A stretch of 56,411 nucleotides of DNA from Acinetobacter kookii (GTDB taxonomy: Bacteria; Pseudomonadota; Gammaproteobacteria; Pseudomonadales; Moraxellaceae), in NCBI RefSeq assembly GCF_900096895.1, contig NZ_FMYO01000014.1:1-56411 (forward strand), read 5' to 3'. The notes under the pieces are model-generated. The model worked only from the letters and a program-made list of their open reading frames with translations. It did no database searches and was not told where the DNA came from. Both the position numbers and the translations under genes were made by a program. Every line of letters starts with the position of its first letter. Positions within the stretch are counted from its first letter, which is position 1. Below are positions 9,472 to 19,640 of the stretch, piece by piece.

Positions 9472-9591
9472 ATGAAAAGATAAAGACAGTGAAGTCTGAT
9501 AATTACAGCGAAGAATGGACGCAGCATGACGCAGAAATTCTATATTTATTTTCTTGCAAAATAACAATAAGGCAAGAATGGAGGAAGGGAT

Positions 9592-10923
9592 ATGAATTCC
9601 ATGATCCAAATGGACTCGGATGTAGAAGAATCAAACGCAAGTTTTGGTTTTTTTGATCTTTACCATAGGAACAGTTTTAAAGAACCCGCACGTACCACCT
9701 GGATTGATGGCTGGAAAATTGAATACATGGCCATTGCTCAACCAGAAACCATCCACAACACTCCAATTGTTATTATTGGAGGGGCTTTCCAAAATTTTAA
9801 TTCCTATAAATATTGTGTGGAGCAATTACTTAGTGCTGGCCCGATCATTTTAATTGACCTGCCTTCCATGGGCGCCAATCAGCAAATTACCAATCGCGAT
9901 ACCGGCATTTCTGCAGGAACACTGGAATTGCCTGACTTGGCGCGAATGTTGGGGGAGTGGGTCGATATTGAAAATTTATCCAAAGTTTCAGTGATGGGCA
10001 TGTCACTGGGTTCGGTTGTGGCTTCAAGTTTTGCCGTGCAACGTCCGGAACTGGTCGATCGCATGATTCTGATGGGCGTGATGCAAAAAACGCGTAAAAG
10101 CTGGCGTATGCTGCTGGAAGAATCTTTGCATTTAATGAATGAACAGCGCATGGACGAGTTTGGCCAGGCAGTGATTCTGTATCTGGTGAATCATGCCAAA
10201 ATCGATCAAACCCGCATGTCACCGACAGCAAAGCGTTTGTTCTTTAAACAGATGGCTGAATTTACCGCAACCGAGCAAGACCGCTATGAAATCAACTGTA
10301 GCCGCTTGTTACGTTTAACCGATGTTCCTATTCCGCAATGTAAAGTACTGGTGGCATGTGGGCAATACGACAGTTTTACCTTGCCGCATGAAAATGCCAA
10401 TTTTGCTTTGCAATGTCCAGATATGGAATTTGCAATGATTGCAAATGCTGACCATGTGCCACAATTACAGCGCCGTAAAGAAACCATGGGGCTGTTTGCA
10501 ACATTCCTGCAGGGACAATCTATTCAAGATGTAGAAGGGGTCATCCCGATGACACGTGCCCAGTTGCTGACCCTGGAGCGCCGTGGTGAAGAACGTATTG
10601 CTGTACAGAAGCCGATGACCGTATTAACGCATCGTCATTCAGATGTGCAGTTGCCTACCCGTATTGTGGATTTAAACTTTTTTGGTGTTTTACTTGAGTT
10701 TACGCCAGGATTGGCAGAAAAAGCTGAACAATACCCGCGTGATTTGGCCTTGCATCTGGAAGATGAAGAAGGTCAGTTTAAAATTGAATGCTTAATTTTT
10801 GAGGTTCATTCAACACGAGTTCGGGCGTTGTTCAAGCATGGCAGTTTTGATGTGGCAGAACGTTTATTGCGTTATGTACAACGACAAAAAGCAGTGATGA
10901 CGGTTTTGGAATCGGTCAGTTAA
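9592..10923 (+). CDS. Alpha/beta hydrolase with C-terminal PilZ-like domain
   Basis: The 443-residue protein has two parts. Residues about 40-310 form an alpha/beta hydrolase. The nucleophile elbow is GMSLGS (S138); D260 in CGQYDSF and H287 in NADHVPQ complete a plausible Ser-Asp-His triad. After a linker, residues about 325-435 resemble a PilZ domain: R331-x3-R335 in ERRGEERI, then D360-LNFFG, where the usual (D/N)xSxxG has Asn in place of Ser. No signal peptide is present. The start at 9592 has a strong GGAGGAAGG ribosome binding site. The substrate is unknown; RhlA-like acyltransferases and esterases share this fold. If the tail binds cyclic di-GMP, activity could follow signals from enzymes such as the one encoded at 15727-17796. 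Confidence 0.8.
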   Translation: MNSMIQMDSDVEESNASFGFFDLYHRNSFKEPARTTWIDGWKIEYMAIAQPETIHNTPIVIIGGAFQNFNSYKYCVEQLLSAGPIILIDLPSMGANQQITNRDTGISAGTLELPDLARMLGEWVDIENLSKVSVMGMSLGSVVASSFAVQRPELVDRMILMGVMQKTRKSWRMLLEESLHLMNEQRMDEFGQAVILYLVNHAKIDQTRMSPTAKRLFFKQMAEFTATEQDRYEINCSRLLRLTDVPIPQCKVLVACGQYDSFTLPHENANFALQCPDMEFAMIANADHVPQLQRRKETMGLFATFLQGQSIQDVEGVIPMTRAQLLTLERRGEERIAVQKPMTVLTHRHSDVQLPTRIVDLNFFGVLLEFTPGLAEKAEQYPRDLALHLEDEEGQFKIECLIFEVHSTRVRALFKHGSFDVAERLLRYVQRQKAVMTVLESVS

Positions 10924-10972
10924 TTTGAGCTAAGCTCAAATAAAAACAGCGTTATATAACGCTGTTTTTTTT
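10924..10972. terminator. Double hairpin, bidirectional terminator
   Basis: A perfect 7-bp hairpin (TTTGAGC-TAA-GCTCAAA, 10924-10940) is followed by a perfect palindrome (AAAACAGCGTTA with TAACGCTGTTTT, about 10944-10969) that has A and T runs on both sides. It serves the convergent hydrolase and methyltransferase genes. The stop codon of the minus-strand gene lies inside the second stem. Confidence 0.9.
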
Positions 10973-11812
10973 GCTGGCATGAATCATCCAGACCAGATCA
11001 CCCAGGTGTTCTTCATTAGATGTGAAGGGTACTGCTGGATTTTGAAAATACTGTTGTGGTTGCACAATACTGACCTGTTCAAAACCGGCTTGCTGGAAAA
11101 AATCCTGTGCCTGTTGTGGATCAATAAAATGGAAACTAAAAGCACTCTTGGACATCCATTTCAGTAATTTACTGCTGGCCCAAATAAAATTGGCCAATTT
11201 GTTTTTGACCGGTTCTGGATAAATATCGGTGAGGTAATGTAGTTCCTTGAAATTTTGACCGTAACGGTAAATGGCTTGAAGCAGTTGTAACAACATGTCT
11301 TTATTAAAGTAGTTGATCAGGCCTTCACTAATCACCACCAAGGGGCGATTCGGATCGAATACGTGAAAAGCCTGTTCAAAATCAGCCGTGAATAAATCCA
11401 CGGATAAAACTTCCGGACTATTGGCATCAATCTGTTTTAAAGCTTGGGTTTTGACTTTTGCCATATCGGGTAAATCCAGTTCACGATAATCAATATCCGG
11501 AAACTTCTTTCGGAAATTCCAGCCACGCGGAGAAAGCCCGCTGGCAATTTCAAGCACCTGTATATCTGGGTGCTGTTCAATCAGTTGGGTCAGATGCTGA
11601 TCAATCATGCGGTGACGTTGTTTCAAGGTGGTACGCATACTACCACCCACAAATTTTTCAGCCCAGCTTTCTAAAGGATGTACCAGCTTGGCGAGCATTT
11701 TCCCTTTAGAGGTTGCAAAAACCGGATGAGAAATGCCCATGGTATACCAGATGTAACCGGTGTAATGGGCAGTAAATGAAATATGTCGATGTTCTGAAAG
11801 TTGTTGTGTCAT
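10952..11812 (-). CDS. LCM-like SAM-dependent methyltransferase
   Basis: This 286-residue cytoplasmic enzyme resembles the leucine carboxyl methyltransferase (LCM/PPM1, COG3315-like) group. It has an N-terminal YTGYIWYTMGIS region, then the SAM-binding strand VLEIASGLSPRGW (about 85-97) and the acidic YRELDLPDM (about 108-116), followed by SEGLINYF. The bacterial group is mostly uncharacterised; members methylate small molecules or polyketide-like acids. The start at 11812 has an AGGATGAC ribosome binding site. A terminator separates it from nagZ upstream, so it is probably transcribed alone. Confidence 0.8.
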   Translation of the reverse strand: MTQQLSEHRHISFTAHYTGYIWYTMGISHPVFATSKGKMLAKLVHPLESWAEKFVGGSMRTTLKQRHRMIDQHLTQLIEQHPDIQVLEIASGLSPRGWNFRKKFPDIDYRELDLPDMAKVKTQALKQIDANSPEVLSVDLFTADFEQAFHVFDPNRPLVVISEGLINYFNKDMLLQLLQAIYRYGQNFKELHYLTDIYPEPVKNKLANFIWASSKLLKWMSKSAFSFHFIDPQQAQDFFQQAGFEQVSIVQPQQYFQNPAVPFTSNEEHLGDLVWMIHASKKNSVI

Positions 11813-11913
11813 GTCATCCTGACCTTATCTGTTTTTTTAGTTTTTAATGTATTACTGTGTTCTGTTGAGTTTGTTACAGGACATACCTGGCTTGTTTTTG
11901 TTTATCATAATGA

Positions 11914-11941
11914 AAAAGGAACACCTTGTCGTGTTCCTTTT
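11914..11941. terminator. Hairpin terminator after nagZ
   Basis: A perfect 11-bp stem, AAAAGGAACAC (11914-11924) with GTGTTCCTTTT (11931-11941), has a six-base loop and U-runs on the minus strand just past the nagZ stop. Confidence 0.85.
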
Positions 11942-11947
11942 GTCGTA

Positions 11948-12970
11948 TTAATTCAATGATTTTTTAAAGTTTTCGATGGTGTCACGAACTTTTTGCCATT
12001 CTGCCCCCAAGTCCAGAGTTTGCCCAACCCTGATCTCTGGGATTTTTCCTCGCATACGCTCCAGACGTGCTTGGTCCGGTAAAGGTAAATCACGAATTCC
12101 TTCTAGTGCTGTACATGCTGCTAAGCGGTCATTACAGACCAGACCCATATCACATCCAGCCTTGAGGGCGGCCTGTATACGGGCATCGGCACCTCCGGCA
12201 ACACATGCTGCCTGCATGGTTAAATCGTCGGAGAACAGCACGCCATCAAAGTTGAGTTGCTGACGCAAAATATTTTGAATCCAGTAGGGCGAGAAACCGG
12301 CAGGATTCGGATCGATCTGGTCATAAATCACATGCGCAGGCATTAAGGCATCTAGTTGCGGCATGAGCTGGATAAAGGTTTGCATGTCCTTGTGATAGAT
12401 TTCCTCATAAGAACGTGAATCTACCGGTGCGGCGATATGAGAATCGGCTTTCACTGAACCATGACCTGGAAAATGTTTACCGGTATTGGCCATGCCTGCA
12501 CGTTTCATTCCCTTGATGAACGCACTGGCAAGCGGGACAATATCATCAATATTTTTGGCAAATCCACGATCGCCAATCACATCACTGACATCATTCAAGT
12601 CCAGTACCGGTGCAAAACTGAAATCAATCCCTACGGCAAGCACTTCGGTGGCCATCAGCCAGCCGCACTGTTCGGCTAAATCAACAGCTTTTTCAGGTTC
12701 CGTGAGATAAAGTTCACCCAACCGGCCCATCGCTGGAAGCAGGCTAAAGCCCTGTTTCAAGCGCTGTACCCGGCCACCTTCCTGATCAACGGCAATTAAA
12801 ATGTCGGGTCTGATGCGACGCATATGATCGGTTAAGGCGCGAACTTGTTGTGGTGATTCTATATTTCGTGAAAATAAAATCATGCCGCCTACTTGCGGTG
12901 CATGTAATAGTTCAATATCTTCTTGAGTAAGTTCTGTGCCAGCGATGTCTAGCATCAATGCGCCAATCAT
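11948..12970 (-). CDS. nagZ: Beta-N-acetylhexosaminidase (peptidoglycan recycling)
   Basis: NagZ removes N-acetylglucosamine from 1,6-anhydromuropeptides in the cytoplasm during cell-wall recycling, producing ligands that can influence beta-lactamase regulation. The 340-residue glycoside hydrolase family 3 protein shows the family signatures VDQEGGRVQR, the loop KHFPGHGSVKADSHIAAP with the catalytic histidine, and the nucleophile aspartate region LFSDDLTM. Length and single-domain form match Gram-negative NagZ. Confidence 0.95.
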   Translation of the reverse strand: MIGALMLDIAGTELTQEDIELLHAPQVGGMILFSRNIESPQQVRALTDHMRRIRPDILIAVDQEGGRVQRLKQGFSLLPAMGRLGELYLTEPEKAVDLAEQCGWLMATEVLAVGIDFSFAPVLDLNDVSDVIGDRGFAKNIDDIVPLASAFIKGMKRAGMANTGKHFPGHGSVKADSHIAAPVDSRSYEEIYHKDMQTFIQLMPQLDALMPAHVIYDQIDPNPAGFSPYWIQNILRQQLNFDGVLFSDDLTMQAACVAGGADARIQAALKAGCDMGLVCNDRLAACTALEGIRDLPLPDQARLERMRGKIPEIRVGQTLDLGAEWQKVRDTIENFKKSLN

Positions 12971-13168
12971 ATCGGTGTCCGTGTTGGAATTTTATAAAGA
13001 AAAAACAATACCCGAATTCTGCAATGATTTGCTACATTTTGACAGTACAGAATATGATAAAACTACACGACATACATATTAAGTTGTTTAAGATTTTGAA
13101 TATACTCGATTCATGTTGAAAAACGACGTTGCAATATTGGTCTAAGACCAAGGAAGTACGAATTATTT

Positions 13169-15370
13169 ATGAAACTTCAGACATTAGCTTGTGCAGTTGC
13201 AATTGCGACTGGAGGATTTTTCTTTTCTCATGTAATGAACGAGGCAATTGCAGCTAATAATACAGAGGCAGTTTCTCAAACCATTCAACCCACGCAGGAA
13301 CAGGCGTTGGTTTCTCGTCAATTGGCGACTTTGGTTGACCGTCAACATTATTTAAATCAGCGTTTAGATGCGGCAACCTCCAATCGTATTCTTGATTTTT
13401 ATCTAGATAGTCTGGATGCAGACCATTCATTGTTTTTAGCCCCTGAAGTTGAACAATATAAGAAAAATTATGGTGCAAATTTTGGTGCTGCATTAAAAGC
13501 AGGGGATTTATCTGGACCTTATTTAATTCATGCCCAATATCGTGACCGTTTAAAACAGTTTTATGAGTTTATGTTGGCAGAGTTGAAAAAGCCGCAAAAT
13601 CTGAAACAAGGTAATGTCTATATTGAAACTGACCGTGAAAAAGCACCTTATTTCAAGACTGCCGCAGAGCAGCAGCAACACTGGAAAAAAATGCTGGTGT
13701 CGCAGCTGATTAACCTGACCATCAGCAAGGAAGAAGAGGCTGCGAAGCAAAAAGCCTTGAAAGAAGATCCGACGCTGGCCAATGGTCAGGATCTGGCAAG
13801 CCCTGAGGACCTAACGCCGGTTCAAACCCTGACCAAGCGTTATACTCGCCAGCTTGAACGTGCCAGCCGTGTAAAAAGTGATGATGTCCTCGACAAGACT
13901 TTGAATGCGATGATGCTGACCTATGATCCGCATAGTAACTATTTCCCGCCAGTAGATGCGATGGAATTGAACCGTCAGACGACCTTGCAGCTAGAAGGGA
14001 TTGGGGTTTCGATTCGTCCTGAACGCGGCAATGAAGATTACACCAAGATTGAAAGCATTGTTGAAGGTGGACCGGCCAGCAAATCAGGCCAGATTAAACC
14101 GGGAGACCGCATTATTGGGGTGGCGCAAGACGGCGATAAAATGGTGGATGTGATCGGTTGGGCCAGTAATGAAGTGGTCGGCCTGATTCGTGGCAAGCGC
14201 GGAACCAAGGTCAGCCTGCGTTTATTGGGTGCGGGTGCATCCATGGGGCAGGCACGTACAGTCAGCCTGGTGCGTGATGTGATTCAGGAAGAAGATGCAG
14301 GGGTCCGTTCACGTACGGTAGAGATCAAACGTGATGGTAAAAATCATACCTTTGGTGTGATTGAAATTCCGTCGTTTTATTTGAATTATCGAGCGCGTCG
14401 TGCAGGTACTGAGTATCGTTCTGTTTCTGAAGATACCAACAATGCTTTAAAGAGCCTAGCAGCCAAGAATGTAGAAGGGATTATTATCGATTTGCGTAAT
14501 AACCCGGGCGGCTCGCTTGAAGAGGTTGCACGTATGCTGGGGCAAGTCATCAAGTCAGGTCCAGTGGTGCAAATTCGCGACGGTAATGGCAATGTCAGCG
14601 TGTTTGAAGACAACGATGGTGGTGCACAAACCTATGCCGGTCCACTGGCAGTCATGATCAATCTGGCCTCCGCCTCGGCCAGTGAGATTTATTCTGCCGC
14701 TATTCAGGACTATGAGCGCGGTATCGTAATTGGCAGTACCACCACAGGTAAAGGCACGGCTCAGGTTCAACTGGATACCTTGGCCTATGGTCAGGCAACC
14801 TTGACCCAGCGTAAGTTCTACCGGGTGACCGGGGGAAGTACCCAAAATAAAGGGGTGGTTCCTGACATCAAGCTGGTCGATATCTACAATGAAGAATTTG
14901 GTGAGCGTAAGGCGAAGAATGCCTTGAAATGGGATACTATTCCAACCGCCCCATTTAAGCGTGAAGGTTCGGTCCAGCCTTATGTGCAAACTTTGGCGCA
15001 AATGTCCCAACAGCGTGTCAGTGTTGATCCACAATTTAAATATCTGGAGCAACGTAAAGCGATTGCGAAAAAAACCGATGAGCAAAAGCGTGTAGTGCTG
15101 GATATTGACCTGCGCAAAGCCGAGTTGAATGCACTTGAGCAGAAAACTTTAGAGGCGGAAAATCAGCGCCGTAGCTTGACGGGGCAAAAGCCTTATGCCA
15201 ATTGGGAAAGTTATCAAGCCTCAATGGATGCTTTAATCGAGTCGCGTGCGAAAATGAAAGCTACGCAACGACCTGCCTTGCCTGAAGAAGAAACCTTTGT
15301 TAAAGAATCTGCCAATATTTTATTGGATTATGCAAAATTACAATCCACTCAGGCTGCTGCTCGTCAGTAG
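13169..15370 (+). CDS. prc: Tail-specific periplasmic protease Prc (S41 family)
   Basis: Prc (Tsp) degrades periplasmic proteins with nonpolar C-termini and trims cell-wall enzymes such as PBP3. The 733-residue precursor has an N-terminal signal sequence (about 1-29, cleaved near AIAA). After an N-terminal helical domain come a PDZ domain (about 270-350, GIGVSIRPE to PGDRIIGV) and the S41 catalytic core. By spacing with E. coli Tsp the catalytic residues are S503 in SASASEI, D514 in QDYERG and K528 in TTGKGTAQ. A DUF3340-type C-terminal domain completes it. All key residues are present. It is a single gene with a terminator behind it. Confidence 0.95.
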   Translation: MKLQTLACAVAIATGGFFFSHVMNEAIAANNTEAVSQTIQPTQEQALVSRQLATLVDRQHYLNQRLDAATSNRILDFYLDSLDADHSLFLAPEVEQYKKNYGANFGAALKAGDLSGPYLIHAQYRDRLKQFYEFMLAELKKPQNLKQGNVYIETDREKAPYFKTAAEQQQHWKKMLVSQLINLTISKEEEAAKQKALKEDPTLANGQDLASPEDLTPVQTLTKRYTRQLERASRVKSDDVLDKTLNAMMLTYDPHSNYFPPVDAMELNRQTTLQLEGIGVSIRPERGNEDYTKIESIVEGGPASKSGQIKPGDRIIGVAQDGDKMVDVIGWASNEVVGLIRGKRGTKVSLRLLGAGASMGQARTVSLVRDVIQEEDAGVRSRTVEIKRDGKNHTFGVIEIPSFYLNYRARRAGTEYRSVSEDTNNALKSLAAKNVEGIIIDLRNNPGGSLEEVARMLGQVIKSGPVVQIRDGNGNVSVFEDNDGGAQTYAGPLAVMINLASASASEIYSAAIQDYERGIVIGSTTTGKGTAQVQLDTLAYGQATLTQRKFYRVTGGSTQNKGVVPDIKLVDIYNEEFGERKAKNALKWDTIPTAPFKREGSVQPYVQTLAQMSQQRVSVDPQFKYLEQRKAIAKKTDEQKRVVLDIDLRKAELNALEQKTLEAENQRRSLTGQKPYANWESYQASMDALIESRAKMKATQRPALPEEETFVKESANILLDYAKLQSTQAAARQ

Positions 15371-15408
15371 GATATATAATTCGGTATTTTTCATTTAAAT
15401 ATTCAAAA

Positions 15409-15438
15409 AAGCCAGTTAGTTGATCTGACTGGTTTTTT
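15409..15438 (+). terminator. Rho-independent terminator of prc
   Basis: An 8-bp stem with one G-U pair, CCAGTTAG with CTGACTGG, is followed by seven T, 40 bp after the prc stop. Confidence 0.85.
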
Positions 15439-15726
15439 TATGGGGATGTGAGCAAATAGCGAAATGATTTTTAAACTGCTCTAAAAATATGAACGGTGTA
15501 CGGATAACGGTAAAAAAGTTGAACTATGTTTCTTTTGTAAAATGAATAAATTAGAAATAAAAAAGAATAGAGTAATTATCACTTGACCAAAATAGAATAG
15601 TATTAGATTCTTGTTTTAATTGATTGTTTTTATAATTACTCTTTAAAGATAGAAATTTTTTTGATTGTATAAAGAGTATGAATCACGTGGATTAAAACAA
15701 GAAAGATAACCTTTACGGAACTGAAT
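15439..15726. other. Very AT-rich upstream region of the MHYT-GGDEF-EAL gene
   Basis: About 290 bp, strongly A/T-rich, with no gene. It must carry the promoter of the following gene. Several TATAAT-like hexamers exist (for example TATAAT near 15632), but no -35/-10 pair stands out. This composition is typical of silenced or tightly regulated promoters. Confidence 0.4.
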
Positions 15727-17796
15727 ATGGTTCATATACATTATGATTTTAGCCTGGTAATTGTTTCAATAATTATTGCTATTTTAGCCTGCTATTTTAC
15801 AGTCTCACTCGAACAATTATTATTCCGTGGCTTGAGTCAGAAATATGAAAAAATGCTTCTCATTATTAGTGGTCTCACGCTCGGGGCTGCAATTTGGGGT
15901 ATGCACTTTGCCGGCATGCTCGCTTGTCATTTCCCGGCAGATTACTCTTTTGATTATGGCCTTACTTTTGTTTCCTATCTTATTGTATTTATCGCATCGA
16001 CCTTTGCCATTTGGTTGACCACGCGGGAAACCTTACCCTTTGGCCGGCTTGTGTTAGGTGCGGTACTGATGGGAATGGGTATTGCCGGGATGCACTATAC
16101 CGGCCTGATGGCACTGGTTTTCGATCAGCACCAAATTTATTATGATCCTTTGCTGACGATTTTTTCCGTTTTAATGGCAATAGCAGGTTCAGGTTTAACA
16201 TTTTGGCTCATCTTTAAATATAAAAATGCAGTACAGCAAAAACTGCTGATCAAGATTTCCCTGGTATGCATGATGGCGCTGACCATAGTTGCAATGCACT
16301 ATATGGGTATGGGGGCAATTTTTTTTCATGCCATTGTTGCAGATCAGATGGTTACACATTATCAAACCGAGCAAGGATTAATTTTATTGAGTGTGATTTT
16401 AGTCACTGGTTTAATTTTTCTTGCAGCATTTTGTGTTGCCATACTGGAACAAAAACTCGAAGTTCGCAATATACAGCTTTCTAAAGCCAATCGTGAATTG
16501 GCCAATCAGGCCGTGCAGGACAATTTAACCAAATTACCCAACCGTTTATTCCTGGCTGAATACTCACACTTTTTGTTTACGGACCATCGTTATAGCGATG
16601 ATAAAATTGCTTTTATTTATATTGATTTAGACCGCTTTAAAGCGGTGAATGATGTCTTTGGACATCATGTGGGGGATCAGTTGCTGGTGCAACTGGCCAG
16701 CCGCATTCAGCACAAGCTGAAACCAAATGAAAAACTGCTCCGTCTAGGCGGAGACGAGTTTTTGATGGTGCTGGAACAGGCCACCCTTGAACATGCAGTT
16801 GAAAAGGCCGAGCAGTTATTGGAGCAAATCCAGGACAGTTTTTTGATTGCCGGTAAAGAAATTAATATTTCCAGCAGCATTGGCATCGCCCTGTACCCCG
16901 ATCATGGCAATAATTTGCAGGATCTGCTGATTAATGCCGATGCAGCCATGCTGATGTCGAAGTATCAAGGCAGAAACACCTATTCCGTATTTAGTTACAG
17001 CGTGGACCAGCAGGAAACCAAAAGTCAGACCAAGCTGATTAATGATTTATATAAAGCGGTGGAAGAACAACAATTTGTTCTGTTTTATCAGCCTAAATTT
17101 ACCACCCGGGATTATGCTATTTGCGGTGTAGAAGCCCTGATCCGCTGGAATCATCCAAGTCTGGGAATGTTGACGCCAAACATGTTTATCGGGGGCGCTG
17201 AAAAAACCGGGCTGATTATCCAGATGGGCTATTGGGCGCTTGAACAGGCCTGTAAACAGATTCAAATCTGGGAGCAAAAAGGTGCTAATTATTTCCCTGT
17301 CGCGGTGAATTTATCCGCTGTGCAATTTGAACATAAGCACCTGTTTTCAACGCTGGAAAAATTATTTGCTCAATATCAGATTAATCCCAATCATTTAGCC
17401 ATCGAAATTACGGAATCGACAGCCATGCATCATGTTGACTCTACCATTCGGAGTTTTGAGCGGTTACGTCAGATGGGAATTAAACTGGCCATTGATGATT
17501 TTGGAACCGGGCATTCCAGCTTTTTATATTTGAAGAACCTGCCGGTGGATGAGTTGAAAATAGACCGGGAATTTATCCGGGATCTGGCCGTTGGTTCAAA
17601 AGATGAGATCATTCTGGCCAGTATTATCCAGCTGGCCATAAAACTGGGTCTGGTGGTCACGGCAGAAGGGGTCGAAACACCTTTGCAGGCAGACATTCTG
17701 ACCCGTTTGGGCTGTCAGCAATTGCAGGGCTTTTTGTTAGGAATACCGATGGATGTGAACCGTCTGGAAACCATGGACAGGGCATTATTTACTTAA
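15727..17796 (+). CDS. MHYT sensor diguanylate cyclase/phosphodiesterase (GGDEF-EAL)
   Basis: This inner-membrane signalling protein of 689 residues makes and/or breaks down cyclic di-GMP. The N-terminal 250 residues form seven membrane helices with the MHYT signatures GMHFAGM, GMHYTGL and AMHYMGM, thought to bind copper and sense oxygen, NO or CO. The GGDEF domain keeps its active motif (RLGGDEF, about 339-345). The EAL domain keeps VEALIRW (EAL at about 469) and DDFGTGHSS (about 590), so both activities look possible. The gene is alone, with an AT-rich upstream region. The name would be MorA/YkoW-like rather than a fixed gene symbol. Confidence 0.93.
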   Translation: MVHIHYDFSLVIVSIIIAILACYFTVSLEQLLFRGLSQKYEKMLLIISGLTLGAAIWGMHFAGMLACHFPADYSFDYGLTFVSYLIVFIASTFAIWLTTRETLPFGRLVLGAVLMGMGIAGMHYTGLMALVFDQHQIYYDPLLTIFSVLMAIAGSGLTFWLIFKYKNAVQQKLLIKISLVCMMALTIVAMHYMGMGAIFFHAIVADQMVTHYQTEQGLILLSVILVTGLIFLAAFCVAILEQKLEVRNIQLSKANRELANQAVQDNLTKLPNRLFLAEYSHFLFTDHRYSDDKIAFIYIDLDRFKAVNDVFGHHVGDQLLVQLASRIQHKLKPNEKLLRLGGDEFLMVLEQATLEHAVEKAEQLLEQIQDSFLIAGKEINISSSIGIALYPDHGNNLQDLLINADAAMLMSKYQGRNTYSVFSYSVDQQETKSQTKLINDLYKAVEEQQFVLFYQPKFTTRDYAICGVEALIRWNHPSLGMLTPNMFIGGAEKTGLIIQMGYWALEQACKQIQIWEQKGANYFPVAVNLSAVQFEHKHLFSTLEKLFAQYQINPNHLAIEITESTAMHHVDSTIRSFERLRQMGIKLAIDDFGTGHSSFLYLKNLPVDELKIDREFIRDLAVGSKDEIILASIIQLAIKLGLVVTAEGVETPLQADILTRLGCQQLQGFLLGIPMDVNRLETMDRALFT

Positions 17797-17920
17797 GCTT
17801 GATGCGGGTTGAACAGGTTTAGTTCATTTCAAAAGTTTTATGATCTGCTACAATATGGCCAATTTTTCATATTGATCGTATTTGATCTTGAGCACTGCGG
17901 TTCTGCAGTAGGTATTTTCC

Positions 17921-19513
17921 ATGAGTTTTAAAGATGAGTTAGCGGCGCAGGTCGCTCAGCGACGTACATTCGCCATTATTTCCCACCCCGATGCCGGTAA
18001 AACCACCATGACAGAAAAACTGCTGTTATGGGGGCAGGCGATTCAGGTTGCAGGTATGGTGAAAAGCCGTAAATCGGACCGTGCAGCCACTTCTGACTGG
18101 ATGGAAATGGAAAAAGAGCGTGGGATTTCGATCACCACCTCGGTGATGCAGTTCCCCTTCAAAGACAAGATGATCAACCTGCTGGACACCCCGGGGCATG
18201 AGGACTTCTCGGAAGATACCTACCGTACCCTGACCGCGGTGGACTCAGCACTGATGGTGATTGACGGTGCGAAAGGTGTCGAGGAACGGACCATTAAATT
18301 GATGGACGTGTGTCGTATGCGTGACACCCCCATCATTTCTTTCGTCAACAAAATGGACCGTGAAATCCGTGAGCCTTTGGAGCTGCTGGATGAGATTGAA
18401 AACGTCCTGAAAATTAAATGTGTCCCATTAACCTGGCCACTGGGTACCGGTCGCGATTTTGCCGGTGTTTATAATCTTCTGGAAGAAAAATTCTACGTTT
18501 ATAAAGCCGGTTTTGGTTCAGTGATTACCGATATTGAAGTGCGTGATGGCTATGAGCATGCCGACCTGCGTGAAAAAGTTGGTGAACTGGCTTGGGCGGC
18601 ATTTGAAGAATCGCTGGAACTGGTCCAAATGGCCAATGAGCCACTGGACCATGCAGCATTCCTGGCAGGCCGTCAAACTCCGGTCTTGTTCGGTACGGCG
18701 CTGGGGAACTTTGGTGTAGACCATGTACTGGATGCTTTCAGCAACTATGCACCTGAACCTAAAGCACATCCGACCCAAGATCGTAAAGTGGATGCCACTG
18801 AAGAAGGTTTTACCGGTTTTGTCTTCAAGATTCAGGCCAATATGGACCCGAAACACCGTGACCGTATTGCCTTCATGCGCATCTGTTCAGGCAAGTACGA
18901 AAAAGGCATGAAAATGAAGCACGTACGTATTGATAAAGACGTGCGCATCAGTGATGCCTTGACCTTCCTGGCCGGTGACCGTCAGCACCTGGAAGAAGCA
19001 TGGCCAGGCGATATTATCGGTCTGCATAACCACGGCACCATCCAGATTGGAGATACCTTTACTTCAGGTGAAAAACTGCAGTTTACCGGTATTCCACACT
19101 TTGCTCCGGAAATGTTCCGCCGTGTTCGCCTGAAAGATCCATTGAAGTCGAAACAGCTGCAAAAAGGCCTGAAAGAGCTGTCTGAGGAAGGTGCAACCCA
19201 GGTCTTCATGCCACAAAACAGCAATGATTTAATCGTTGGTGCGGTGGGTGTACTTCAGTTCGAAGTGGTGGCATACCGTCTGAAAGAAGAGTATAAAGTG
19301 GACTGCATCTATGAACCGGTCAGCATCAATACGGTACGTTGGGTATCTTGTGAGGATGAGAAGAAATTCAACGAATTCAAGAAAAAAGCCCATGACCAGC
19401 TGTCAGTAGATGGGGGTGGTCATTTGACTTATCTGGCACCAAGCCGGGTGAATTTGCAGTTGATGCAGGAACGTTATCCGGATATCCAGTTCCGCGCCAC
19501 TCGCGAACACTAA
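17921..19513 (+). CDS. prfC: Peptide chain release factor 3 (GTPase)
   Basis: RF3 is a translational GTPase that removes RF1/RF2 from the ribosome after peptide release. The 530-residue protein has the G1 motif [10 protein letters not shown]2-like [18 protein letters not shown]3 DTPGHEDF and G4 NKMDRE, all in the first 150 residues. The EF-G-like domains II and III follow. The length is as expected. The start at 17921 follows AGTAGGTATTTTCC. A TACAAT -10 lies about 65 bp upstream. It has its own terminator. Confidence 0.97.
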   Translation: MSFKDELAAQVAQRRTFAIISHPDAGKTTMTEKLLLWGQAIQVAGMVKSRKSDRAATSDWMEMEKERGISITTSVMQFPFKDKMINLLDTPGHEDFSEDTYRTLTAVDSALMVIDGAKGVEERTIKLMDVCRMRDTPIISFVNKMDREIREPLELLDEIENVLKIKCVPLTWPLGTGRDFAGVYNLLEEKFYVYKAGFGSVITDIEVRDGYEHADLREKVGELAWAAFEESLELVQMANEPLDHAAFLAGRQTPVLFGTALGNFGVDHVLDAFSNYAPEPKAHPTQDRKVDATEEGFTGFVFKIQANMDPKHRDRIAFMRICSGKYEKGMKMKHVRIDKDVRISDALTFLAGDRQHLEEAWPGDIIGLHNHGTIQIGDTFTSGEKLQFTGIPHFAPEMFRRVRLKDPLKSKQLQKGLKELSEEGATQVFMPQNSNDLIVGAVGVLQFEVVAYRLKEEYKVDCIYEPVSINTVRWVSCEDEKKFNEFKKKAHDQLSVDGGGHLTYLAPSRVNLQLMQERYPDIQFRATREH

Positions 19514-19527
19514 AATCACCGAAAATA

Positions 19528-19557
19528 AAAACAGCTTCTTTATGAAGCTGTTTTTTT
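19528..19557 (+). terminator. Rho-independent terminator of prfC
   Basis: An AAACAGCTTC / GAAGCTGTTT stem with a TTTAT loop is followed by seven T, about 15 bp after the prfC stop. Confidence 0.9.
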
Positions 19558-19640
19558 AGGGAGTGGATGGCATTTCATCAATATGTATTGTCGCAAACAT
19601 AGACGAAGTGTCAGCTGCCCTATTAGAATCATAAAGATAG

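Noticed and set aside
9310..9609. A 99-codon minus-strand frame between proA and the hydrolase
   Set aside because: Overlaps the hydrolase start and promoter region, with no coding signature.
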